This document shows, in pieces, positions 8,823-18,604 of a stretch of 64,000 bases of DNA; the stretch's first letter is position 1; every line of letters starts with the position of its first letter. A program made the position numbers and the translations under genes. This DNA comes from Geoanaerobacter pelophilus (GTDB lineage Bacteria > Desulfobacterota > Desulfuromonadia > Geobacterales > DSM-12255), in NCBI RefSeq assembly GCF_018476885.1, contig NZ_JAHCVJ010000001.1:62001-126000 (forward strand). Direction: 5' to 3'. Under the pieces are notes generated by a model, which saw only the letters and a list, made by a program, of their open reading frames with translations, ran no database searches and was not told where the DNA came from.

Positions 8823-10061
8823 TCAAAAACTCTTTTCAAGTTGGACAAAATATCGATTAATATCCTTGTTACCAGCCGTCTCGAAAATCTGATTTCTGTT
8901 TGTTATATGTGTGTATGAAAGAGAGGCAATCAGACCATCATTGAATGAATACGAAACCCCAGCAATGCCGGTTAATCTGTAAGGGTAATCATCAGGTGTT
9001 TTTTGGTTGAACCGATCACCCAAAACCGATAAAGACAGTTTCAGGTTGTCGGTAATCTCATATTTTCCCAAGGCGCGTAGAGATACGCGCTTGCTATCAG
9101 TGACGCCTGTTTCTGTAATTTCAAATTCAGAATATGAGCCTGAAAACACTAAGCTCCCTCTTTCTAAAGCTCTTTCAAATTTGCCTGAATAAACTGTTTC
9201 CTTGATCGAAGAGCGTAGCGGATCCTCAGAATATTGCACTTTAGATTCCAACGTGGCAGTTACTATCGGGAATTCATGGGTTAACCCAGCATCCCAAAAG
9301 ACATTGCTGATATTTTTCCTGGTATCAAAAGATTGCCATGTATTTCCTACCTTGCCGAAAATGTATGACTTGTTAGCGTACTCGTACCTGAAACCGCCAT
9401 AGGCATTGTGCCTTTCAAACTTGTTGACAGATGTGTTGGTATCGGAGAATGAATAGCCCCATGTCAAAAAAAATCCGGACAAAAGTTCATGGCTGGCATC
9501 GGCAAAGGCATAATGCTCCCTCTTATCCACACCAGACGGCTCTTTGTACCAGGTATTCGTATATCGGTATCCGGTCTTGATCGTAGAGTTACTTCCCACA
9601 CGCCAGACAAGATAAGGTGAAATAACTCCTATATTTTGATCACTTTGATTGACAAAAAGGCTTTCATCGGTATTATCACGTGCGACATCAAGAGTAACCC
9701 TTTTGTAAGAATCTGATAGTTGCACGAAAAAAAAGTTTTCAATAAGTGAAAGAGTTGCCTTTGATAACAGATTGTGCGTGTATTCGTCGCCTTTAGTTCC
9801 CTTCGCATAATATCGGTAATCAAAATTATAGGATGAGTCCAGATCAAGCCGTTTGGCAAAATATTTAAGAGAGAAACCAGGCATAGCCCTCGTTATGAAT
9901 TCTGTCTTTTTATTGGTTTTAGTATCTAAAATATTGTCATTATATTCTTCACTCACTACAAGGCGCGGTTTAAATTCAACATCAGCGGCATCTGCTGCCC
10001 GTGGCAGTAAAATGAAACCGCTGATGAGAAGAAGGAAAACTTTATGGGTAACAGAATTCAT
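8823..10061 (-). CDS. Outer-membrane beta-barrel protein of the XrtA/PEP-CTERM system
   Basis: The 412-residue protein has a signal peptide (about 1-25, VFLLLISGFILLPRAADA) followed by many alternating amphipathic strands with aromatic girdles, for example YNFDYRYY, TIKTGYRYTNTWY and ISYSFNDGLIASLSYTHI-like segments. It ends in a C-terminal phenylalanine (LEKSF), the usual outer-membrane assembly signal. The position between the ATPase and deacetylase genes is where exosortase-A loci carry a barrel of this kind. A role as the outer-membrane porin for polysaccharide passage or anchoring is likely but inferred. The ATG directly follows the preceding stop, with GGGGAG four bases upstream. Confidence 0.83.
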   Translation of the reverse strand: MNSVTHKVFLLLISGFILLPRAADAADVEFKPRLVVSEEYNDNILDTKTNKKTEFITRAMPGFSLKYFAKRLDLDSSYNFDYRYYAKGTKGDEYTHNLLSKATLSLIENFFFVQLSDSYKRVTLDVARDNTDESLFVNQSDQNIGVISPYLVWRVGSNSTIKTGYRYTNTWYKEPSGVDKREHYAFADASHELLSGFFLTWGYSFSDTNTSVNKFERHNAYGGFRYEYANKSYIFGKVGNTWQSFDTRKNISNVFWDAGLTHEFPIVTATLESKVQYSEDPLRSSIKETVYSGKFERALERGSLVFSGSYSEFEITETGVTDSKRVSLRALGKYEITDNLKLSLSVLGDRFNQKTPDDYPYRLTGIAGVSYSFNDGLIASLSYTHITNRNQIFETAGNKDINRYFVQLEKSF

Positions 10062-11222
10062 TTAACTCCCCAATATTTTTCTAACTAGGCTTGATTTTGA
10101 TCCATTTGCAGAATCCTGCTCATTGGTATCTCTATGGCTTCTTATTTTTTCGATTCTAGAATTAATGGCATTTAACGATGCGTCTGTTTCTTTTACATGA
10201 AACATAAAAGCATTCTGGAGTTCTGTAAGCCTCTGACTAAATTCCTTATTTATAGAATCAGATAGAATTTTAGCTTCTTTCTCCATCCCATCAAGACGAG
10301 AAGTAATTTTCAGCAAAGATTGGGCAACCTGAGCAGATATTGAATCTTCATTAACTGTTGCATTTGGAGTCAAATCGGCAAGTTCATTTTCAATCTGGTT
10401 ATTTCCCCAAAAATGCCCATCAAAATCCAGTTCTCCAATAACATCCCTTACTAACTCTTCATCCAAGGTCTTAGTCTCTTCTGCAAAAGCGGAAATCAGC
10501 AAGAAATCGCAGATAATATTTATTAAACGCGGGATTCCCTTACTGCTACAATATATAAGATCCATGGCACTCGGCATGAATGTAACGGCAGAGGCATTCC
10601 CAGCCACTTCAAGCCTATGGATTATATATTGCTCCATCTCTGGGCATGATAGTGGTTGCAGATGGCAATTAATACTTATCCGTTGCCTCAATTGTCTGAG
10701 ACCTGGAGAGTTCATAGTTTTTCTAAGCTCTGGCTGTCCTACGAGAATAATCTGCAGCAACTTCGAGCTATCAGTCTCCAAATTCGAAAGCATTCGAATC
10801 TCTTCTAGTAATTTTGGGGTCAAATTTTGAGCCTCGTCAACAATTAAAACAGGGAAATTCCCAATAGCATATTGCTCTACCAGAAAATCATTGAGATCAC
10901 GCAACATTGATGTCTTGTCCTTACCAGCTACAGGTAAGCCAAAGTCATCATTGATGAGAGCAATAAGCTGCTCCGAATTGACTCGAGTATTAAATACCTT
11001 GGCTATAACAACTTCTTCATGATGTTTTTTTAGCATATCTCGTATTATGGTTGTCTTGCCCGAACCAACTTCGCCGGTCAGTAAAATAAACCCAACCCGC
11101 TCACGAATACCATAATCGAGATAAGTAAGAGCTTTTTTATGTGATTTACTAAGAAAAAGGAACTCAGGATTGGGAACAAGATCAAACGGTTTGAGAGAAA
11201 GACCGAAAAAGGCTTCGTACAT
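10062..11222 (-). CDS. XrtA-system ATPase (ExeA/GspA-like AAA+)
   Basis: The 386-residue protein begins MYEAFFGLSLKPFDLVPNP, the classic ExeA-like N-terminus. Walker A is GEVGSGKTT (50-58), Walker B is VLIVDEAQ (125-132), and the arginine/sensor region QIILVGQPELR follows near 160. After the AAA+ core, residues from about 285 form a predicted coiled-coil tail ending in a charged segment. ExeA proteins help secretin assembly across peptidoglycan; in exosortase loci this homologue is thought to serve polysaccharide or protein export, but its role is unproven. No ExeB-like peptidoglycan-binding domain is visible. Confidence 0.88.
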   Translation of the reverse strand: MYEAFFGLSLKPFDLVPNPEFLFLSKSHKKALTYLDYGIRERVGFILLTGEVGSGKTTIIRDMLKKHHEEVVIAKVFNTRVNSEQLIALINDDFGLPVAGKDKTSMLRDLNDFLVEQYAIGNFPVLIVDEAQNLTPKLLEEIRMLSNLETDSSKLLQIILVGQPELRKTMNSPGLRQLRQRISINCHLQPLSCPEMEQYIIHRLEVAGNASAVTFMPSAMDLIYCSSKGIPRLINIICDFLLISAFAEETKTLDEELVRDVIGELDFDGHFWGNNQIENELADLTPNATVNEDSISAQVAQSLLKITSRLDGMEKEAKILSDSINKEFSQRLTELQNAFMFHVKETDASLNAINSRIEKIRSHRDTNEQDSANGSKSSLVRKILGS

Positions 11223-11242
11223 TAAAGTTACCCCGGGAAATG

Positions 11243-12088
11243 CTAAGAAATATTTTGCTGATAATGTTTGTTATAATAATGTCCGTATCTATCATCAGAA
11301 GCACATATTGACGCTTCATTGTATACTATCCCAAGGTTATTTGCCCCCTCTAAAGCTAAGAGCCCTTCAGCAATAGTTGCTTGAGAAGCAAGCCTCTCCT
11401 TTACAACAAAAATTACACCGTCTACTAGCCTGCTCAAAGTCCTGGTTTCGGCAAAAGGGAGAATCGGTGGAGTATCAATAATCACAAAACGGTCCTGATA
11501 GCGATTTTTAATTTCTTTGATAATTTGAGTTAGCCTTTGAGAGGTAAAAAGCTCAACCGGATTCTGAGATACCGTGCCAGCAGGCATAAGCACCAATCTT
11601 CCGATACCTGTGTGAACCAGAGCGTTACTGATTTCCACCTTGTTTTCTAAAACCTCAGCTAGTCCACAGTCATGTTCAATTTCCAGATATTTATGAGCAG
11701 AGGGTTTACGCAGATCAGCGTCGATCAGGAGGACCGTGTGGTCAATCTCTTGGGCTAGGCTCAACGCCAGGTTCAATGCCGTAATGCTTTTCCCTTCGCC
11801 GGCAATAGAGCTAGTAACCATAATTACATTTGACAAACTTCCCTGTCTAACCAAGCCGATAAGGTTTGATTTTAGTTTTTTATACTCTTCGGCAATCGGA
11901 GACCCTGAACCATTTGCAGAAACTAGAAGTGCGTTATTAATGCACCTGTTTTGCGGGTGAATAGGGTACTGTTCTTTGCAAGGTTCAGACTGACTAATTT
12001 GATTGCTCGCCGGAAGATCTAGACTAATATCCGGTACCCGTTGCCGTAATTGTGAAGCTTTTTCGAGTGCTTTTTCTATTCTGCTCAT
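11243..12088 (-). CDS. XrtA-associated tyrosine autokinase (BY-kinase)
   Basis: The 281-residue protein has the bacterial tyrosine kinase core: Walker A SSIAGEGKS (about 93-101), Walker A' LLIDADLRKP (120-129) and Walker B FVIIDTPP (201-208). The C-terminus carries a tyrosine cluster (Y268, Y271, Y272, Y276 in RYGHYYNKHY), the expected autophosphorylation sites. BY-kinases control chain length and export of polysaccharide together with a Wzz-like partner; that partner is the gene directly upstream (12109-13581). The kinase is a free-standing cytoplasmic protein and not fused to the chain-length protein. GAGGGG precedes the ATG by three bases. Confidence 0.9.
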   Translation of the reverse strand: MSRIEKALEKASQLRQRVPDISLDLPASNQISQSEPCKEQYPIHPQNRCINNALLVSANGSGSPIAEEYKKLKSNLIGLVRQGSLSNVIMVTSSIAGEGKSITALNLALSLAQEIDHTVLLIDADLRKPSAHKYLEIEHDCGLAEVLENKVEISNALVHTGIGRLVLMPAGTVSQNPVELFTSQRLTQIIKEIKNRYQDRFVIIDTPPILPFAETRTLSRLVDGVIFVVKERLASQATIAEGLLALEGANNLGIVYNEASICASDDRYGHYYNKHYQQNIS

Positions 12089-12108
12089 TGTCCCCTCAAG
12101 GCGGAGTA

Positions 12109-13581
12109 TTAAAATATTTGAGAAATTCGATTAATTATTTTATCTACATATTGAAGATCTAAAAGCTCTATTGCCAAAAAACTCAAGATAAACAGAAAAT
12201 AAAAAGATGACATAGCATAGATGATTCTATCAACTTTCTGACGTTTAACTTCTTGGGCAAAATCCGGAATCCTAGGAATAACAGCCAATACTGGCAAACC
12301 ATAGGGCTTTAACATTTCAGTCGATTTTATAGTGCTCCGAAGCTGATCCAGCCCGAAAAGTATGCCGTACGCAGCGCCAATGCCGGCAACAATCGCCATA
12401 AGAATTATTCTTACACGATTCGGACTGACTGGTTTTACCGGCAATACTGCAGGATCAACAATTCTGAACGTGGTTGTCTTGTCCTGCACTTCCATTTGCT
12501 TGGAAACTTCTGATTGCCCTTGACGGGAAAGTAGCTGATCATACAACTCTTTCTGCTTTTTCTTGTCCACATCCATCTTTTCCAGCTCAGCTTTAACAGT
12601 TGGTATCTGCCGCATCAAAGATTGATTTTTCGCTATGTAACGCCTGAGACTTTCTTCTGTTAATTTTAGCGCGCTCAGTTCGGCTTCAATTTTAGCTACT
12701 TCCTGTGGATCAGCATTACCGACACCAGCAGCAGGTCGTTTTGCGATCTGCTGTTTAAGCGAATCTATTTCTCCACGAATACGAATCAATTCTGGGTAGT
12801 TATCATTAAATTGGTTTCTCAGTTCATCCTGACGCTTCTGGAGGGAAAGGAGTTGAGCATGCAGTGGGTCAGACTCTCGGCGAGTGACTGGTTTAAGCCC
12901 CTCAAGGTGGCGCCTGCGTAGTTGAATGTCTTGAAGCTTCTGTTCCGAAGAGTTAATTTCCTGAAACAGTTTTGCCTCATCAATATTAACGACACCACCC
13001 TGTTGAGCCTTAAATCTACTCAACTCTTCGTCTGCCTTGTCAAGCTTTTCTTTCACGGTGCCAATCTGGTCAGAAAAGAATTTAATTGCGCCATAAGACT
13101 CTTCACGTTTTGAGGAAATATTCTGTTCTATATATGTGGTGACAAGAGTATTAACGAAATCACGAGCAATTTTAGGGTTAGTATCTTTGTATGTTATTAT
13201 GAAAAGATTATTATCTTTCACCTTGACTGAAATATTCCTGTTAATACGAAGAAGAATATTTTCGAGCTCGGAATCACTGTGTTTTTTAGCGTTCATATCC
13301 AGTTCATTGACTACCTTTGAAAGGATTGTTCTACTTGTAAGGGCATAGGTTAAAACTTTAATAGTCTGTTCCATTGATGGAGTAACAGCTATTCCCTTTA
13401 CTAGTTCGCTAATTACATTCTTTTCAATAAATACTGTACTCTTCGCTTCATATATCTTTGGGAGGGAGTAACTGTAAATCACTCCTCCTGTCATTATAAG
13501 CAGTGCAATTAAGATAAAAAGCCGCTTCCTGCGGAGCAGGAGGTCAAGATACATTCTATAGTCAAATTCTTTAGTTTGCAT
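12109..13581 (-). CDS. XrtA-system polysaccharide chain-length determinant (Wzz/PCP family)
   Basis: The 490-residue protein starts with a membrane segment (about 17-33) and then the Wzz domain (PKIYEAKSTVFIE). A long periplasmic coiled-coil region (about 160-370) follows, and then the PCP proline motif and second membrane segment (VLPVKPVSPNRVRIIL to about 418). A third hydrophobic stretch lies at about 453-475 near the C-terminus. PCP proteins set the length of exported chains in concert with the BY-kinase and the outer-membrane export protein, both adjacent genes. It lacks the kinase domain that many PCP-2a proteins carry. AGAGAG lies five bases before the ATG. Confidence 0.88.
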   Translation of the reverse strand: MQTKEFDYRMYLDLLLRRKRLFILIALLIMTGGVIYSYSLPKIYEAKSTVFIEKNVISELVKGIAVTPSMEQTIKVLTYALTSRTILSKVVNELDMNAKKHSDSELENILLRINRNISVKVKDNNLFIITYKDTNPKIARDFVNTLVTTYIEQNISSKREESYGAIKFFSDQIGTVKEKLDKADEELSRFKAQQGGVVNIDEAKLFQEINSSEQKLQDIQLRRRHLEGLKPVTRRESDPLHAQLLSLQKRQDELRNQFNDNYPELIRIRGEIDSLKQQIAKRPAAGVGNADPQEVAKIEAELSALKLTEESLRRYIAKNQSLMRQIPTVKAELEKMDVDKKKQKELYDQLLSRQGQSEVSKQMEVQDKTTTFRIVDPAVLPVKPVSPNRVRIILMAIVAGIGAAYGILFGLDQLRSTIKSTEMLKPYGLPVLAVIPRIPDFAQEVKRQKVDRIIYAMSSFYFLFILSFLAIELLDLQYVDKIINRISQIF

Positions 13582-13596
13582 GTAATCTCTCTTGTA

Positions 13597-14397
13597 TTAA
13601 AAAATACCTTCCTTAACTATTATGTAATCACCTGGTTTTAGCTTGATATTCTGCGAAAAATCACCATTTTTCGTAATCTCCTTGGCTCGAACCTCCAAAG
13701 TTTCCTCTTTGTCACCAGTTTTTCGACGAACTACTGTATCGTTCTGACTGGCAAACTTTGTGAACCCCCCAGATTCAAGAATAGCCTCCATAACCGTCAT
13801 TCCATCACGATATTCAATCGATTTCGGAGTAGTTACAGCACCAAGTACATAGACGCTTTTATCTAGCAAAAGCGGCATAAATATGGCGTCTCCTGAGACG
13901 ACCTCCATATCCTCTTTCAAATCACCTTCAGCAAAAAGTTTAAAAAAATCTTCTTTTAATTTTTTACCATTCCGCAAAAGATAGGATCGTCTCAAATCTG
14001 CAGTTTTTACATCACCTAAGGAACACAGAAGTTGCAGAAGCGATGATTTTCGAGTCAGGTCGTAGATACCCGACCTAATCCCTCCACCAAAAATATAAAC
14101 TTTACTATTTGTTATCTCTCTTACAGTTACTGTTACTATCGGATTTTTTACGAGTTCCTTGAGTTTATCCGTAAGAGAGACCTGCAACCCGGAAGGAGTG
14201 AAGCCGCTGGCGACAACGTCTCCAAGGCCAGGAACAGTAATTTTACCGTCTGGTCGGACCTTAACTGAAAAGGATAGCTCCTTAATTCCCCATACCGCAA
14301 CATCAAGACCGTCACCTTCACCTATCACATAATCTGCAGCATACCCTGGGACAGAACAAACAAAACAGATCGCAAAAACAATCAACAAGCTTCTCAT
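13597..14397 (-). CDS. XrtA-system polysaccharide export protein (Wza-like, SLBB)
   Basis: A 266-residue protein with a signal peptide (MRSLLIVFAICFVCSVPGYA). It then has the Poly_export domain beginning YVIGEGDGLDVAVWG, with VRPDGKITVPGLGDV and TVTVREITNSKVYIFGG, and a C-terminal SLBB-like domain (VYVLGAVTTPKSIEY to about 250). The frame is open to an ATG at 14418 that overlaps the upstream stop, but the ATG at 14397 has an ideal GGAGG seven bases upstream and gives a proper signal peptide, so it is preferred. It should form or contribute to the periplasmic/outer-membrane polysaccharide channel. No lipobox cysteine is evident, unlike classical Wza. Confidence 0.87.
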   Translation of the reverse strand: MRSLLIVFAICFVCSVPGYAADYVIGEGDGLDVAVWGIKELSFSVKVRPDGKITVPGLGDVVASGFTPSGLQVSLTDKLKELVKNPIVTVTVREITNSKVYIFGGGIRSGIYDLTRKSSLLQLLCSLGDVKTADLRRSYLLRNGKKLKEDFFKLFAEGDLKEDMEVVSGDAIFMPLLLDKSVYVLGAVTTPKSIEYRDGMTVMEAILESGGFTKFASQNDTVVRRKTGDKEETLEVRAKEITKNGDFSQNIKLKPGDYIIVKEGIF

Positions 14398-14414
14398 TAC
14401 GCTTCCTCCACGCA

Positions 14415-15776
14415 TCATCTAGCCCCTCGACGAAAAAGAACTACCTTAACAGTTTCCAAAATAATCATGATGTCGAATGGCAGAGAAATATTCTTTATGT
14501 AGTAAAGGTCATAACGCAATTTTTCAATGGCATCTTCAACTGAAGCGCCATAAGGATAACGTACCTGAGCCCATCCGGTAACGCCGGGTTTAACGTAATG
14601 TCGTTCCGAATAATAAGGGATTACCTCGGTCAATTTCTTCACAAATTCTGGACGTTCTGGACGCGGGCCAACCAAGCTCATATCCCCACGTAACACATTA
14701 AAGAGCTGAGGTATTTCATCAATCCTACTTTTGCGCAGGAACTCCCCAACCTTTGTCACTCGTGGGTCTTTTTCCTTTGCCCAAACTGCACCTGTACCAC
14801 TTTCGGCATCCTGTCTCATGCTTCTAAACTTGAATAAATTGAATAGTTTCTCACCCTCCCCTACCCTCGTCTGTCGAAAAAGAATTGGCCCAGGCGAGTC
14901 AATCCTTATGACAAGTGCAATAATAGGGATAAATGGCAGGATCAATAGAAGCCCAATTGCCGCACAGAAAAGATCCGTCATTCTCTTCAAGAGCCTTAAG
15001 GCCAGAGTGACCCTGAACCCGTGGGAAAAAATAAACCAACTCGGGGTAATGTTTTCCAATAAAAGCTTGCCAGTAATCTGCTCGTAAAATGACGGTGCGT
15101 CAACAACCTCAATGCCACTTAGTTTGCAACTGAGAACCTCCTGCAAAGGGAAAACCCCGCGTCTCTCTGACAGTGAAACTACAATTTTTTGGGCTCCAAC
15201 CCTCTTTACTGCAGAACAAAGCCCATCTTCACAACTGATTATATTATGATAAGGAACCATCACAGGTTCAGAGGCGCAGTTAAAATATCCTGCCAAAGTA
15301 TACAAATGATTCTTTGCAGTAATAAGATTTCCAATCTGTCGCGCTAGCGGACCAGTACCAAGGATAAGAACCTTATTGACAAATCCAGGAAGATTAGAAG
15401 TGACTCGGATTATAAAATAGGACAAGTATTCCAAAATCCCAAATATAAGGAGCGAGACCAAAAGAACAATGCGACCGAAAAGTAGGAATTCTGTCAAATA
15501 AAAAAGACTGGTAAGAATGAAAAAGGATACTACCAGAGACAATGTTATTCTTATCAGGTATTCCCTTTTCCCTATTTCTACTGAATAAGTATATATTTCT
15601 AGTAAAAAAGAAGAAAACAACAGAACAATTACAAATACAATTATTCTTGCAATTTCAAACCTAGACATATTATTCAGGATCGGAATAAAACCAAACCGGA
15701 TAAAATAGGCCGAAAAAAGCGCCAATATAGCAAATATCGTATCAAAAGCGATTGTAATGAGAAAGCGTTTCGTCAC
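14415..15776 (-). CDS. XrtA-system initiating sugar-phosphate transferase (polyprenyl glycosylphosphotransferase)
   Basis: The 453-residue protein has four N-terminal membrane segments (up to about 115), a CoA-binding-like central domain (VLILGTGPLARQIGNLI) and a C-terminal bacterial sugar transferase domain from about 262. Key motifs are FRQTRVGEGEKLFNLFKFRS, KSRIDEIPQLFNVLRGDMS and LVGPRPERPEFV. This class moves a sugar-1-phosphate from UDP-sugar to undecaprenyl phosphate, starting repeat-unit synthesis. The start is a GTG four bases inside the prsT stop region. The exosortase-A-locus assignment follows from both neighbours. Confidence 0.9.
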   Translation of the reverse strand: MTKRFLITIAFDTIFAILALFSAYFIRFGFIPILNNMSRFEIARIIVFVIVLLFSSFLLEIYTYSVEIGKREYLIRITLSLVVSFFILTSLFYLTEFLLFGRIVLLVSLLIFGILEYLSYFIIRVTSNLPGFVNKVLILGTGPLARQIGNLITAKNHLYTLAGYFNCASEPVMVPYHNIISCEDGLCSAVKRVGAQKIVVSLSERRGVFPLQEVLSCKLSGIEVVDAPSFYEQITGKLLLENITPSWFIFSHGFRVTLALRLLKRMTDLFCAAIGLLLILPFIPIIALVIRIDSPGPILFRQTRVGEGEKLFNLFKFRSMRQDAESGTGAVWAKEKDPRVTKVGEFLRKSRIDEIPQLFNVLRGDMSLVGPRPERPEFVKKLTEVIPYYSERHYVKPGVTGWAQVRYPYGASVEDAIEKLRYDLYYIKNISLPFDIMIILETVKVVLFRRGAR

Positions 15777-18439
15777 TTAGCTTTTTTTCCCCCGCCAGAA
15801 GACAATTCGGAATGCAATTGCCGTGCTTGTGCTATTTCAGGGAAATTTCCTAATTGCAGTGCTTTTTGAACTCTATCCAAGGATTTTTTTTGATCTCCGC
15901 TCCCTTTCAATGCAAGTGCAAAATGATAAAGTACTGTCGGGTTATTAGGGAGTGCGGCAGTCGCCTTATCAAGAACCTTCACTGCTTCGCCATATTTCCC
16001 ATTCTTCAATAAAGCATACCCTAATGTGTCCATGACACCTGGATTCCCTGGCTCCAACTTGAACGCATTTATGGCTAGCTGTAGGGATTCTTCTTTACTG
16101 CCGTATCCGTCTGCAGCAAGATATGCAAGATTGTTTAAAGCTGGTACGTAACTTTGAGATTTGGCAAGCGCATCACGATACTTTTTCACGGCATCTTTCT
16201 TTTTACCTGTTTGCTCGTAAAGAGACCCCAATGCGTAATGCGCAGGCGCAAAATCATCATTGGTTCTTATTATTTCGTTAATAGTAGTTCCAGCAGCTAT
16301 AAAATCTTTCATTTTTAAATAGAGATTACCAAGTTGCAGTTTTGCAGAAAGATTTGCAGGTTCAGCCTTCAAACCTTTTTTCAACTCGTCAATAGCTCTA
16401 GCAGTGTCATTCTGACTCTCGTAAATTGAAGCAAGCACCATAAAACCGAGGGCTGAATTCGGTTTAAGAGTTATCACGCGTTGAGCCTGGTCAATGGCTT
16501 TTGGCACTGCTTTCATTGCCATATAGGCATTAATTTTAAATCCGATGCCTGCCCCTTGACGAACTTGCTCAATGTCATCAAATACCTTGATAGCTTCATT
16601 GTATTTCTTTTCAGACATCAACAGTTTACCCTTAGCCTCTAAGGCGGAAACATTTTTAGGATCTGCCTTTAAGGCTTCATCAACAACACTGAAAGCTTTC
16701 CCAATATCTTTTTTCCGCGCATAATAACCTGCAAGAGCAATGAAAGCGGTAGTGTTCTTAGTATCTTTTGCTTTAAGATAGTAATTAAGCGCTTCTGTTT
16801 CACGCCCCTTCAACTCTTGTGTAGCAGCAATTGCCAGCAAAGCTCTCAAGTTTGTCGGGTCTTTAGCTAAGATGGCATTATATTCAGCAATTGACTTGTC
16901 GTGCTCCCCTTTAGCAGCATAATAGTTGGCAATATTAAAATATACCGGGAAGAACGATGGATCTGCCGCCTTAGCTTTCTGCAGATATTTTAATGCATCA
17001 TCCGGTTTCCGCTGTGATAGTGCTGTTGAAGCGAGAGCATTATAAAGTGGCGCATCAGAAGGCTTTCCGGTAAGCCCTTTGTTTAACAAGGAAACGGCTT
17101 TAACCTGATTACCTTGGCGCATATAGTAGGAATAAAGAATCATTCTAGAATTGAGAACTTCTGGGTTCACATTTATTGCTGCTTGCAGCTCTGCCTCGCC
17201 TTCGCGCTCCTTGCCTTTACTGAGGTTGATCACACCCTTTTTAATATGTGCATCAATGAGTTTAGGATCAATTTCAGTAGCCTTATTGAGCTCGCGCATT
17301 CCATCCTCAAACTGCCCTTTGGCAAGATAAGCACTTCCAAGGACGTTATGCGCCAACGCATTTTGCGGATCAGCATCTAATACTTTTTTTACCTCAGTAA
17401 CAGCATCATCCAAACGCTTCTGCTGCAGCAGAATCATCGCTATCATGATACGGGATCTATGATGAGTTGGGACTCGGTCAAGAATAGTCCGAAACTGACT
17501 AATTGCCCCCTCAAGTTGGCCATTAGCGTAATTGGTCAATCCAAGGTAATAATATCCATCCGTAGTTGGCTGAATCTTGATTGAGTTTTGCAGGGCAGCA
17601 CTTGCTTCATTATATTTTTTCTTTTTGAAATTTAATATGCCAGCCAAACGAGCAGACTCACCTCGTTTAGGAAACTTTTGGGAAAGTTCAGTAGAAATCT
17701 GTTCAGCCTTTGCCATGTCACCTAGATCGCTGTAAACAATTCCCATTTTGTAAAGAGGGGCAGGATCATTCTTGCTTATATCCGCAAGTTTACGATAGAG
17801 TTCTAGTGCTTTATTCCTGTTGCCTTGAGACATTTCTAACTGAGCGAGGAGACTGAAGGCTTTTACATTGTTTGCATCAATTGCTAGGACTTCATCGACT
17901 TGCCTGCGGGCATCATTAGCTCTGCCAGAAGAAGCATAGACCAGAGCTAATTCAAGCTTTGAAGAAAGTCGCTTTGGGTCGACCTGAAGAGCCTGAAGCA
18001 GATAGCGCTCTGCCTCATTAGGCTGCCTGTTAACAGCAAAGGCTGTGCCTTTGCATTCCAACCCCTCTGCGTCCCCAGGCTTCTGGGCAAGATACTCATC
18101 AATCATTTTGAGAGCATCCTGAGGCTTTTGTGACATATTGAAAACTTTTGCCAACAGCAATTTTATATCTGCATTACCAGGGTTCTGATTTAATACCTTC
18201 CTGAACTCACGTTCTGACTGCTCCAGCTTTCCAGTATTCATGTAAGCTATAGCAAGTTGTTGTCTGGCATCTAAATAATTTTGATCTTTTTCCAAGGCAT
18301 TTTTTAGAAAGACAATAGCGCCATTGGGATTGCCTTTCTTTATCTCATCGACACCCTTGGCATAGAGCTCTTCCTTTGACTTGCCGACGCAAGCCGTAAT
18401 AGCAAGAAGCAGAACAAGACAAATGACTAATTTTTTCAC
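15773..18439 (-). CDS. prsT: PrsT: XrtA-system TPR lipoprotein
   Basis: The 888-residue protein has a lipoprotein signal (KKLVICLVLLLAITAC, lipid cysteine 17) followed almost entirely by tetratricopeptide repeats, about twenty units of 34 residues (pattern A...Y...G....A...F..AL...P). The size and gene position match PrsT, a marker of exosortase-A loci. TPR scaffolds bind partner proteins; PrsT is expected in the periplasm on a lipid anchor, where it may organise the export machine, but its exact function is not established. The start is a GTG with a G-rich ribosome site four bases upstream. It is the first gene of the long minus-strand operon. Confidence 0.9.
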   Translation of the reverse strand: MKKLVICLVLLLAITACVGKSKEELYAKGVDEIKKGNPNGAIVFLKNALEKDQNYLDARQQLAIAYMNTGKLEQSEREFRKVLNQNPGNADIKLLLAKVFNMSQKPQDALKMIDEYLAQKPGDAEGLECKGTAFAVNRQPNEAERYLLQALQVDPKRLSSKLELALVYASSGRANDARRQVDEVLAIDANNVKAFSLLAQLEMSQGNRNKALELYRKLADISKNDPAPLYKMGIVYSDLGDMAKAEQISTELSQKFPKRGESARLAGILNFKKKKYNEASAALQNSIKIQPTTDGYYYLGLTNYANGQLEGAISQFRTILDRVPTHHRSRIMIAMILLQQKRLDDAVTEVKKVLDADPQNALAHNVLGSAYLAKGQFEDGMRELNKATEIDPKLIDAHIKKGVINLSKGKEREGEAELQAAINVNPEVLNSRMILYSYYMRQGNQVKAVSLLNKGLTGKPSDAPLYNALASTALSQRKPDDALKYLQKAKAADPSFFPVYFNIANYYAAKGEHDKSIAEYNAILAKDPTNLRALLAIAATQELKGRETEALNYYLKAKDTKNTTAFIALAGYYARKKDIGKAFSVVDEALKADPKNVSALEAKGKLLMSEKKYNEAIKVFDDIEQVRQGAGIGFKINAYMAMKAVPKAIDQAQRVITLKPNSALGFMVLASIYESQNDTARAIDELKKGLKAEPANLSAKLQLGNLYLKMKDFIAAGTTINEIIRTNDDFAPAHYALGSLYEQTGKKKDAVKKYRDALAKSQSYVPALNNLAYLAADGYGSKEESLQLAINAFKLEPGNPGVMDTLGYALLKNGKYGEAVKVLDKATAALPNNPTVLYHFALALKGSGDQKKSLDRVQKALQLGNFPEIAQARQLHSELSSGGGKKAK

Positions 18440-18604
18440 TGTACCCCCCCAGAAGAGACAATAAAAACTTAAATGTAATCCAGACTATAATGAGATATTA
18501 TTACAGAAAACATCAATATCAGAAATTTTACTCAGCATCAAGACTGATGACATCGAAAAAAAGCATTTGATTTTAGAAATGATATCACATATTAAATCCA
18601 AGTC

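Noticed and set aside
18440-18604. Sigma-54 promoter between prsT and the protease gene
   Set aside because: Exosortase loci are often sigma-54 controlled, but no TGGCAC and TTGC pair at the right spacing was seen on either strand.
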